From: Methanobrevibacter sp.
GTDB taxonomy: Archaea > Methanobacteriota > Methanobacteria > Methanobacteriales > Methanobacteriaceae
Reading direction: 5' to 3'
DNA length: 13,136 bases
Assembly: GCA_016291275.1 (NCBI GenBank)
Contig: JAEEWY010000021.1
Location: forward strand, 1-13,136
Every line of letters begins with the position of its first letter. Position 1 is the first letter of the stretch. A program made the position numbers and the translations under genes. Positions 1 through 5,677 of the stretch are shown one piece after another. Below the pieces are notes generated by a model that had not been told where the DNA came from, did no database searches, and saw only the letters and a program-made list of their open reading frames with translations.

Positions 1-383
1 ATAGCTCCTTCTGTATTGTCCCCTTCCCCGAAACCTCCATGAGATTCCACTGGCAAGATAACACAATCAAGGCCAAGGTTTTCAATTGGCTCCTTTAAGT
101 CTTCACCAATGATCATACTTGCACAAGTTCCTACAATACCCATTAATTTTGGATTGAAGGTATCATAAGCTTCCTGCAAGGTTTCCTGAAGCTTTTCGCC
201 TGCACCTAAGATAAAATCATTTTCGGCCATAGCTGTTGTGACAACTCTAACACCATCACTTTCAAGGAGCCTTCCTGTTCTAAAGCAACAGCCATGTGGC
301 CCATGCATAACAATTACATCTGCATTTAAATCTCTTAAAGTGTAAAGAGAAGCAGCTATTGGACTTGGACGTGGATGCATCAT
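1..383 (-). CDS. cfbD: CfbD, Ni-sirohydrochlorin a,c-diamide reductive cyclase catalytic subunit (5' part; gene runs off the left edge)
   Basis: NifD-like nitrogenase relative, formerly 'methanogenesis marker 13'. With the reductase CfbC it reduces and cyclises Ni-sirohydrochlorin a,c-diamide during coenzyme F430 synthesis in the cytoplasm. About 127 codons are present; the C-terminal part lies outside the window. I translated it by hand: it begins MMHPRPSPIAASLYTLRDL. Counting from the second Met, there is an HGPHGCC segment with C31 and C32 and a GTCASMIIGED segment with C86; these are the cysteines expected to hold the Fe-S cluster. Two ATG codons are adjacent (383-381 and 380-378). A GGTGA ribosome site lies 4 nt before the first and 7 nt before the second. 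The 4-nt spacing matches other genes here, but family members usually start MHPRPSP, so either is possible. The start is 11 bp past the stop of the GTPase gene, so the two are probably co-transcribed. Confidence 0.85.
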   Translation of the reverse strand, partial: MMHPRPSPIAASLYTLRDLNADVIVMHGPHGCCFRTGRLLESDGVRVVTTAMAENDFILGAGEKLQETLQEAYDTFNPKLMGIVGTCASMIIGEDLKEPIENLGLDCVILPVESHGGFGEGDNTEGA

Positions 384-394
384 TTTATCACCTT

Positions 395-1582
395 TTAGTG
401 TGTAACAATCTTAATAATATCTCTGTCTTGGAGTTCATAATCACTTGCAATTCTCATGCTTTTTCTTGCATCTACTGCATGCATGAACTTATCACCGATA
501 TCAGTGTGGATGATATAAGCAAATTCACGAGGAGTGGAACCTTTAGGTACCAAGAAAGCATCTGGAAGCACATTTCCTTTTTGGTCAGTTAATTTATGCT
601 CATCTCCTACAGGATAGACAACAATCATGTTTAAAAGATCAAATACTGCAGTGTTCAATGCCTTTTGAATACCAGTGCTGCCATAAACATCAAGGATATT
701 GGTTTGGATATATTCCAATGCCTTGATTTGGTTAGCGTTTAATTTGCTTTCATCTATGATTTCAAAACTGCTGTCTCCAGAAATGTATGAAATCAATCCT
801 GCTCTTGTAGCATTCATAAGTGCAAGCTCGGATTCAGCAGATGTTGGAATTACACGAGGATATTTCTCTTGCATTCTTTCAATGTTTTCACGTGCTCCAG
901 GCAAATCTGCCTTGTTTGCAATTACAAGGGAAGGTTTTGCAATATTCAAGAGATTGCGTACAAATTCAATCAAGTCTTCATCTTCCCATTTGCCGTAATT
1001 AGGATTTACAGTTCTTAATGCTTCAATTACATCTTCAATTAGGATACCAGTACCGGATAATTGCTCAAAAATGACTTTAGAAAAGTCCAAGTGTTCAGCT
1101 TCAACCTTACGGATAAGCCTTACCCAGTTCTTGCTTACGATTCCGTACATCCACATGACGATTTCGTGCTCTAAAAACTCAATGTCTTCCAATGGATCAT
1201 GTGAACCTGGATCAACAGGGTTTCCTTCAGCATCTGTAGAACCTGAAGCATCAATTACATGAATGAAGACTTTAGCTTGCATCAAGTCATCCAAGAACTT
1301 GTTTCCAAGTCCTTTTCCTTCATGAGCTCCTGGAACAAGTCCTGCAACATCTATCAATTCTATAGGGATCAATCTTGTTCCGTCAATGCACTGGGAGTTG
1401 TGTGGGTTGCAAGTGACATTCATTTCCTTACATGGGCATTCGCTGATAACATGAGCAACAGCCTTGTTTGCATCAATTGTTGTAAATGGATAGTTTGCCA
1501 TTTCCACTTGAGATGCAGTAGCTGAATTGAAAAATGAGGATTTTCCTACATTCGGTTTACCTGTAACTGCAATTTGAAGCAT
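395..1582 (-). CDS. ychF: YchF/Ygr210-type Obg-family GTPase with C-terminal TGS domain
   Basis: P-loop GTPase of the Obg/HflX group, 395 aa, a normal length for the archaeal Ygr210-like branch; members of the wider family associate with ribosomes. Visible motifs: Walker A GKPNVGKS (8-15), DVAG (78-81), NKAD (223-226), TSAE (247-250), and a TGS domain from about 320 to the end. NKAD is the GTP-specific G4 motif; bacterial YchF and eukaryotic OLA1 carry NxxE there and prefer ATP. The product is therefore probably a GTPase, although databases tend to label this family 'redox-regulated ATPase YchF'. Four cysteines (C49, C51, C58, C65) sit just before the DVAG motif and could bind a metal (inference). 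The ATG at 1582 is preceded by AGGAATGAT, a weak ribosome site. cfbD follows 11 bp after the stop, so transcription probably continues into it. Confidence 0.9.
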   Translation of the reverse strand: MLQIAVTGKPNVGKSSFFNSATASQVEMANYPFTTIDANKAVAHVISECPCKEMNVTCNPHNSQCIDGTRLIPIELIDVAGLVPGAHEGKGLGNKFLDDLMQAKVFIHVIDASGSTDAEGNPVDPGSHDPLEDIEFLEHEIVMWMYGIVSKNWVRLIRKVEAEHLDFSKVIFEQLSGTGILIEDVIEALRTVNPNYGKWEDEDLIEFVRNLLNIAKPSLVIANKADLPGARENIERMQEKYPRVIPTSAESELALMNATRAGLISYISGDSSFEIIDESKLNANQIKALEYIQTNILDVYGSTGIQKALNTAVFDLLNMIVVYPVGDEHKLTDQKGNVLPDAFLVPKGSTPREFAYIIHTDIGDKFMHAVDARKSMRIASDYELQDRDIIKIVTH

Positions 1583-1887
1583 AATATCATTCCTAATTAT
1601 TATAAAATGTAAATAAATTTAATTTTTATTTGATTTTTGTAATTTTTAAAAGATTAAAATTAGTTTCTTTGATTTTTTCAAAAAACTTTAAATTATTATA
1701 ATTATTATAATACTTTATTATATCTATTTTACAAAGTATAAAAAATTATTTAAAAAATTTAGTGAAATCAAAAAAGAAAGGCAAATATATAGAATACTCA
1801 AAGCCAAATCAAATCTGTAAAAAACATTATTTAGGAAAAAAATGAAAAAAATAATCAAAGAATAAAATATGTATTGAGGAAGATGAC
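1583..1887. other. AT-rich divergent intergenic region (305 bp)
   Basis: This spacer separates the divergent GTPase and DUF1847 genes and must hold both promoters. It is nearly all A/T, with short runs of the unit attattata around 1690-1712 and a TATA-like aaatatata near 1783-1791 that could serve the plus-strand gene. I could not choose one promoter for either gene with confidence. No credible small gene or RNA is visible. Confidence 0.5.
1876..1880 (+). promoter_or_regulatory. Ribosome binding site of the DUF1847 gene
   Basis: GAGGA lies 7 nt before the ATG at 1888 and fixes that start codon. Confidence 0.6.
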
Positions 1888-2517
1888 ATGAAAAAATACT
1901 CCTGCAGCAATTGTAGAATTCTAAACTGCAAATACCAAAACAAGAAATACCCTGATTTCTGTCCAACAAAAGAATTAACAAGTGAAGAGAAAACTGAAAT
2001 TGAAAAACTTTACAATGAAGACAACAACAAGGAAATATCACGAATATCTGCTGAAATAGAGGAAGAATTTTACTGCAAATACACAAGAGTGGAAGAGATT
2101 ATAGAATTTGCCAAAAGACTGAAAATGAAAAAGATAGGAATAGCGGCATGTGTGGGGCTAATGGAGGAAAGCAGAACATTTGCAAAAATTCTAGACAAAC
2201 ATGACTTTGAAGTATATTCTGTGGCATGTAAAGTTGGTGCAATGAAAAAAACAGAAATAACTGGTGTTGATGAAGAAAAAACAGCTGCCACTGGAAATGT
2301 AATGTGCAACCCAATACTGCAGGCAAAAATACTAAACAAGGAAAAAACCGACCTTAACGTAATAATGGGATTATGTGTAGGTCATGACAGCCTATTCTAT
2401 AAATATTCTGATGCCCTATGCACAACACTTGTAACAAAAGACAAGGTACTAGCACACAATCCAGTAGGGGCATTATACCAAACAAACACATATTATAAAA
2501 AGTTAATGAACGAGTAA
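1888..2517 (+). CDS. DUF1847 cysteine-rich (probable metal-binding) protein
   Basis: This 209-aa protein resembles the DUF1847 family, whose function is unknown to me. It has ten cysteines: an N-terminal cluster C6, C9, C14, C25, then C63, C88, C114, C140, C153 and C168. The central part (about 80-200) reads like an alpha/beta fold with small conserved stretches: GIAACVGLMEES (84-95), ACKVGA (113-118) and GLCVGHDS (151-158). The cysteine spacing and H156 suggest a metal or Fe-S site, which is inference. There is no signal peptide or membrane segment, so it is probably cytoplasmic. The start is well supported by GAGGA at 1876-1880, 7 nt before ATG. It is the only plus-strand gene here, divergent from the GTPase and convergent with the PAC2 gene, so it is probably transcribed alone. 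Family call is confident; the role is open. Confidence 0.8.
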   Translation: MKKYSCSNCRILNCKYQNKKYPDFCPTKELTSEEKTEIEKLYNEDNNKEISRISAEIEEEFYCKYTRVEEIIEFAKRLKMKKIGIAACVGLMEESRTFAKILDKHDFEVYSVACKVGAMKKTEITGVDEEKTAATGNVMCNPILQAKILNKEKTDLNVIMGLCVGHDSLFYKYSDALCTTLVTKDKVLAHNPVGALYQTNTYYKKLMNE

Positions 2518-2592
2518 ATAATGTTTAATTATAGAAAAATAGCTTATTTGTTCAAACTGAACAGTCCAAAAGTAATAAAAATAAAACGTAAT

Positions 2593-2650
2593 AAAAAAAG
2601 AATTAAATAGAAATAAAAAAATTAAATAGAAATAAAAAAGAATAAAAAAA
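2593..2650 (-). terminator. Oligo-T terminator region downstream of the PAC2 gene
   Basis: On the minus strand, four runs of 6-7 T occur just past the PAC2 stop (plus-strand A runs at 2593-2599, 2615-2621, 2634-2639 and 2644-2650). Archaeal RNA polymerase terminates at oligo-T in the non-template strand, so this is a good candidate stop for the rpl44e-to-PAC2 block. Confidence 0.5.
2602..2639. repeat. Tandem duplication of a 19-bp A-rich unit
   Basis: Two exact head-to-tail copies of attaaatagaaataaaaaa occupy 2602-2620 and 2621-2639. They lie in the convergent spacer and account for two of the T runs read on the minus strand. This may be simple slippage. Confidence 0.8.
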
Positions 2651-2696
2651 GAAAATAGCTAAATTCATAGCTAAAATTTAAAATCTAAAAGTTTAA

Positions 2697-3488
2697 TTAA
2701 CCTATGTATCTGAGGTCATCTTGAGCTTGTTGTGGTGCTTGTTGACCCATTGCTCTTTGAAGCATTTCTTGCTCCATTTGTTGAGCTTGGCTAATCATTT
2801 CACGGATTTCTTCAGCTTTTGCTTCTAACTCTTCAGTACTTACTTCAAGTTTTACAAGAATAGCTAATTTTTGCAAAATAGCTTCAGCCGCTTCAGCATC
2901 AATGAAATAACCAGGAGTTTTACCCATTAAGCAAGCTCCTTTCATTCCTCTGAGTCTACCTAAACCTAAGAATAAACCAGAAGCACCAACGATACCGCCA
3001 TCAGCAGATCTGATTTCAACATCTGCTTCCTTGAGCATTTCAATACGCTCTTCGTCAGTAGCAGCACCTAAAACACGGCCTTCAGTACCTTCTACAGGTT
3101 GACCGGTAGCAAGACCACCTAAAGTGTAAAACTCTTTAGCCCCTTTTGATTCAACGAAGTCAAGGATAGAACCACAGAGTTCGTATTGACCTTCAGGTGC
3201 TAAAGCTTGACAATTGCCTACTAAAAATATGAAATCCCTTTCATCTGCACCTGCAGACTTCAAGTAATACATTTCATTTGTCATATCCTCTACAATTCCC
3301 CCTTCACCAACAAGAACTTGTGGAGGGAAGTAAGGGGAATAGATTTCTACAAATTTAGTAGCATCAAGTTCATCAATAACATGATCAATTGCTAATTTTC
3401 CTACATGACCGATTCCAGGAAGTGCTTCAATAAATATAGGATTGTTTAAACTAACTTCTTCTAATACTTTAAATTGAGTTGTTCTCAT
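2697..3488 (-). CDS. PAC2-family proteasome assembly chaperone
   Basis: This 263-aa member of the PAC2 / archaeal PbaB-like ATP-grasp-related family (COG2047) is thought to help assemble or bind 20S proteasome rings. The N-terminal half has the family pattern IFIEALPGIGHVGKLA (18-33) and a FLVGNCQALAPEGQYEL segment near 88-104. A Gly-rich DGGIVGASGLFLGLG stretch and a charged coiled coil (about 216-250) follow. The tail is Gln/Ala-rich and ends in DLRYIG. A Tyr close to the C-terminus recalls the HbYX docking motif, but here Tyr is third from the end. ATG at 3488 has GGTGA 4 nt upstream. It is the last gene of the rpl44e-rps27e-aif2a-nop10 block, with a 139-bp spacer before it that may carry its own promoter. 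Cytoplasmic. Family call is firm; the precise partner is inferred. Confidence 0.88.
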   Translation of the reverse strand: MRTTQFKVLEEVSLNNPIFIEALPGIGHVGKLAIDHVIDELDATKFVEIYSPYFPPQVLVGEGGIVEDMTNEMYYLKSAGADERDFIFLVGNCQALAPEGQYELCGSILDFVESKGAKEFYTLGGLATGQPVEGTEGRVLGAATDEERIEMLKEADVEIRSADGGIVGASGLFLGLGRLRGMKGACLMGKTPGYFIDAEAAEAILQKLAILVKLEVSTEELEAKAEEIREMISQAQQMEQEMLQRAMGQQAPQQAQDDLRYIG

Positions 3489-3519
3489 AAGATCACCTTT
3501 AAGAACATTTTATAATTAT

Positions 3520-3543
3520 AATCAATAATCGTAAATCAATAAT
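3520..3543. repeat. Two direct copies of a 10-bp unit upstream of the PAC2 gene
   Basis: The unit aatcaataat occurs at 3520-3529 and 3534-3543 (14-bp period), 32-55 bp upstream of the PAC2 start. It could be an operator or chance in AT-rich DNA. Confidence 0.5.
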
Positions 3544-3627
3544 TAATGTAAAATCCATAAAAATAGAAAAATAAAAAAATAGAATAATGGTTTTTAAACT
3601 AACAATCGCTTGCTAATTAAAAACTTT

Positions 3628-3798
3628 TTATTCCTTATTAAGCATCTCTTTCTTTAATTGTCTACGATATTTACCATACTTATCCTCAACGGAAAATTTA
3701 GGTGGGTAAATCACTTTAAGTTCACCACCGCAATTTGGACATTGGGATTTAAGTGTGTAAATATTACAAACAGGACACTTCTTCATTTTCATTTTCAT
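3628..3798 (-). CDS. nop10: Nop10, H/ACA sRNP protein (RNA-guided pseudouridylation)
   Basis: This small protein of the archaeal H/ACA ribonucleoprotein binds Cbf5 and helps position guide RNA for pseudouridine formation in rRNA. I translated it by hand: 56 aa, starting MKMKMKKCPVCNIYTLKSQC. It has one zinc ribbon with C8, C11, C20 and C23, followed by the family segment YPPKFSVEDKYGKYRRQ (31-47). Length matches other archaeal Nop10 proteins (about 55-60 aa). Three in-frame ATG codons occur (3798, 3792, 3786). I chose 3798 because a GTGA ribosome-site core lies 5 nt upstream; shorter forms of 54 or 52 aa remain possible. It begins 12 bp after the aIF2-alpha stop, in the conserved order aif2a-nop10-PAC2, so it is almost certainly in the same transcript. 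Confidence 0.93.
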   Translation of the reverse strand: MKMKMKKCPVCNIYTLKSQCPNCGGELKVIYPPKFSVEDKYGKYRRQLKKEMLNKE

Positions 3799-3810
3799 CT
3801 GATTCACTAA

Positions 3811-4593
3811 TTAATTTTCAATTTCACGTAAGAATTCTCCAGTTCCATCTGCATCTTCTACAATAGCAATAGCTTTTTCTGCTGCTTCCTTCAATTGTTT
3901 TTCAGCAACCAAATAATCAGTAGAAGTTACAGTGATTCTGTAACGAGGAGCTCCAACACATTGAACTTCAATGTTTTCAGCTTCTGCTGCCATAAGTGCT
4001 TTCTTAATAACCTCTACACCATCTGGGTTGTAGTTTTTAATATCCACATAACCGCTGATGTGAACTTCAGGAGGTTGAATGTTCTTCTCAGCAACTTCAG
4101 TTATGGCATCAGCCCACTCTTGGCTAATTCCCTCTTCAGTAAGAGTTTCTGCCCCTTCTTCAGAAGCGCTTTCGAATGCACCGTAGATATCTCCAAAGAT
4201 ATCCATAAGTTCATATCCCACTTCATCGTAAGCGGTATCCAAGTCTTTATCTAAAGATTTAGCAGCTAATTCCAAGAATTTTTCAGCTTTTTGTTCAATT
4301 TTCCATTGTTGGATTTTTTTAGTCCTTTGGTCTTCTCTGATTCTTTTCAAAGAAGCGTCGACATGACCTTTTTTAGGATTAACTCTTAAAACACGAGCAA
4401 CAATCTTTTGATTTTCTCTTACATGATCTCGAATATTCTTTACCCAACCAGAAGAAACTTCAGAAATATGAATGAAAGCTTCCTTGCCTGCGTATTCTTC
4501 CAAGTTAGCAAATGCACCATAGTTAACAACTTTGTAGACAGTTCCTACAATAAGTTCTCCTTCATCTGGCCATTCTTGACTTTTTCTTACCAA
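3811..4593 (-). CDS. aif2a: Translation initiation factor aIF2 subunit alpha
   Basis: Alpha subunit of the heterotrimer that delivers initiator Met-tRNA to the small ribosomal subunit. At 260 aa it has the usual archaeal length. Domains: an N-terminal S1/OB fold (about 11-86, with VGTVYKVVNYGAF, FIHISEVSSGWV and VDASLKRI), a helical middle domain (about 90-170), and a C-terminal alpha/beta domain (about 175-255) with PPEVHISGYVDI and APRYRITV. The start codon is TTG: the leader reads GGTGTTTTAATTG, so the ribosome site GGTG is correctly spaced, and the resulting N-terminus (MVRKSQEWPDEGE) matches the family. The gene follows rps27e after a 152-bp spacer containing a strong inverted repeat, and is followed by nop10 at 12 bp. 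Cytoplasmic. Confidence 0.96.
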   Translation of the reverse strand: MVRKSQEWPDEGELIVGTVYKVVNYGAFANLEEYAGKEAFIHISEVSSGWVKNIRDHVRENQKIVARVLRVNPKKGHVDASLKRIREDQRTKKIQQWKIEQKAEKFLELAAKSLDKDLDTAYDEVGYELMDIFGDIYGAFESASEEGAETLTEEGISQEWADAITEVAEKNIQPPEVHISGYVDIKNYNPDGVEVIKKALMAAEAENIEVQCVGAPRYRITVTSTDYLVAEKQLKEAAEKAIAIVEDADGTGEFLREIEN

Positions 4594-4681
4594 TTAAAAC
4601 ACCGAAATAAAAACAGTTAAGATATGGTTAGAATAATTAGAATAATCATCATAACCAATCTTTATTCTAAGATCACATAAC

Positions 4682-4729
4682 AGCCAATTACATTTCGGCT
4701 AAAATAGCGTGTTTTGATAGTAATTGGCT
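4682..4729. repeat. 10-bp inverted repeat between rps27e and aif2a
   Basis: agccaattac (4682-4691) and gtaattggct (4720-4729) are perfect complements enclosing 28 nt. Inside, gcta (4698-4701) and tagc (4705-4708) form a second small stem. Transcribed from the minus strand, this would fold as a hairpin in the leader of aif2a, or just after the rps27e stop at 4746. It could be an attenuator, a processing site or a regulatory element. Confidence 0.6.
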
Positions 4730-4745
4730 ATTAATAATTTTAAGC

Positions 4746-4925
4746 TTATTGTAAAACTTCATCGATGTGAGCCATGATTTTAGCTTTTCCACCACGGGAT
4801 TTTACAATAGTTTTACCGCAGATGATACATTTTACATCAGAAGCTGCACGATCGAAAATGATTTGTTCGTTATCACAATCTAAACATTTAACTCTTAAAA
4901 AGTTTCCTCTTCCATTACTTGCCAT
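4746..4925 (-). CDS. rps27e: 30S ribosomal protein S27e
   Basis: Small-subunit zinc-finger ribosomal protein, 59 aa with the start used here. The zinc site is C14, C17, C33 and C36 (KCLDCDNEQ and VKCIICG), and the C-terminal part (TIVKSRGGKAKI) is typical of archaeal S27e. An in-frame GTG at 4934 would add three residues, but it lies within the ribosome binding site AGGTGAT (4931-4937), which serves the ATG at 4925 with 5-nt spacing; that ATG gives the family-like start MASNGRGNF. The ribosome site overlaps the TAG stop of rpl44e, so translation of the two genes is probably coupled. It is second in the rpl44e block. Confidence 0.96.
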   Translation of the reverse strand: MASNGRGNFLRVKCLDCDNEQIIFDRAASDVKCIICGKTIVKSRGGKAKIMAHIDEVLQ

Positions 4926-4934
4926 ACAAATCAC

Positions 4935-5213
4935 CTAGTTAGATACCCATTCAGGTTTTCCTACTCTGAAAGATTTTCTGATGTGGGATTTTCCACATTC
5001 TTTACATTTGTATCTTAAATCTAATTTTTTAACCGGCTTGTTACCACCTGGTAATGGTCTTGGATAACCTCTGTACCCTGCAGTAACTCTTCTGAATTGT
5101 CTTTGTCCCCATTTTAATTCACTAGCTTTTCTCTTTTTGGAAGTATGCACTTCATGCATAGTGTGTTTTTTACAATGTGGACAGTAAGTTCTTTTTTCTT
5201 TAGGCATTTTCAT
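4935..5213 (-). CDS. rpl44e: 50S ribosomal protein L44e
   Basis: Large-subunit ribosomal protein, the archaeal counterpart of eukaryotic eL42, which sits near the E site. With the start at 5213 it has 92 aa. Zinc ligands: C11, C14, C70 and C73. Family segments: RTYCPHCKKHT (8-18), RRVTAGYRGYPRPLPGG (41-57) and the basic tail. An in-frame GTG at 5222 lies inside the ribosome site AGGTGA (5219-5224) and is not a real start; the ATG at 5213 has 5-nt spacing, and the ATG at 5207 (MPKEKRTY) is an alternative. This is the first gene of the translation block. Its upstream region holds a TATA-like box and a long imperfect direct repeat, so transcription probably begins here. Confidence 0.96.
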   Translation of the reverse strand: MKMPKEKRTYCPHCKKHTMHEVHTSKKRKASELKWGQRQFRRVTAGYRGYPRPLPGGNKPVKKLDLRYKCKECGKSHIRKSFRVGKPEWVSN

Positions 5214-5270
5214 ATTTTTCACCTTTAATTGATTTCTCTGTTAAAAGACTTTTAGAACTTAATTAACAGA

Positions 5271-5280
5271 TTATATAATA
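5271..5280 (-). promoter_or_regulatory. Candidate TATA box for the rpl44e block
   Basis: On the minus strand the sequence reads TATTATATAA, about 58 bp before the L44e ATG. With initiation about 25 bp downstream, the leader would be about 35 nt and include the ribosome site. Many A/T matches occur in this region, so the choice is tentative. Confidence 0.35.
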
Positions 5281-5302
5281 AATAATTACAACAAACCACT
5301 TG

Positions 5303-5384
5303 GAACTGTTTAGGTTTCCATTTAGCATGAGGATAAATTATAACATACTAATAAGAACATTTTTCAGTTTCCTACGAGCATGAG
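5303..5384. repeat. Imperfect direct repeat pair upstream of rpl44e
   Basis: The pattern gaac-N7/8-gtttcc-N4-agcatgag occurs twice: gaac 5303, gtttcc 5314-5319, agcatgag 5324-5331; and gaac 5355, gtttcc 5367-5372, agcatgag 5377-5384. The gtttcc and agcatgag blocks are exact in both copies with identical 4-nt spacing, and the copies are 53 bp apart, close to five helical turns. Confidence 0.7.
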
Positions 5385-5431
5385 AGCATCTACACATTCT
5401 TATAAAAAATATTTTTTGCTTAAACATATAG

Positions 5432-5468
5432 TCCTATTCGTTCATAGGATAAACTAAATTGAAAGTTT
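5432..5468. repeat. Two adjacent small inverted repeats
   Basis: tcctat (5432-5437) pairs with atagga (5444-5449) across a 6-nt loop. Immediately beyond, aaact (5451-5455) pairs with agttt (5464-5468). These may be DNA binding sites or short RNA hairpins upstream of the rpl44e leader. Confidence 0.4.
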
Positions 5469-5626
5469 AAAAACTATAAAAAAAGATTTAACAAACTGTA
5501 AATCTTGGAATCTAATAATTAAAAAAATATTTTAAAATAAGAAAATATCATATTATTATTATAGATACATTAATTATATATGATTATTATCTATATATAA
5601 ACCTTTGTATATTATATATAATATAT

Positions 5627-5633
5627 AAAAAAA
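5627..5633 (-). terminator. T7 tract downstream of the gins gene
   Basis: A run of seven T on the minus strand lies 45-51 nt past the gins stop, consistent with archaeal intrinsic termination. Confidence 0.4.
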
Positions 5634-5677
5634 GTTGAAATATGGATGATGAAATAAAATTATAGAAATTTAAAAAT

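Larger units (their letters stand above)
5214..5677. other. Long intergenic region upstream of rpl44e (464 bp)
   Basis: No convincing gene. From right to left on the minus strand it holds: a T7 run that may end the gins transcript, A/T-only sequence (about 5520-5630), a small hairpin (5432-5449), two copies of a long imperfect repeat (5303-5384), and a TATA-like box near 5271-5280. The 5300-5390 part is richer in G/C than the rest of the spacer and is the part most likely to be functional. Confidence 0.6.

Noticed and set aside
1724..2086. 120-codon minus-strand open frame
   Set aside because: Lies opposite the DUF1847 gene and an A/T spacer; Phe/Cys-rich shadow without a family match.
4640..4660. 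C-box-like ATGATGA on the minus strand (4646-4652), possible C/D guide RNA
   Set aside because: No CTGA D box at a suitable distance downstream on that strand.
4932..4934. GTG start for S27e (and GTG at 5220-5222 for L44e)
   Set aside because: Both GTG codons lie inside the ribosome binding sites AGGTGA(T); the downstream ATG codons fit spacing and family N-termini.
5520..5630. A/T-only stretch with many TATA matches, possible replication origin element
   Set aside because: No origin-recognition-box-like G/C-containing repeats and no cdc6 gene nearby; similar A/T spacers occur throughout the window.
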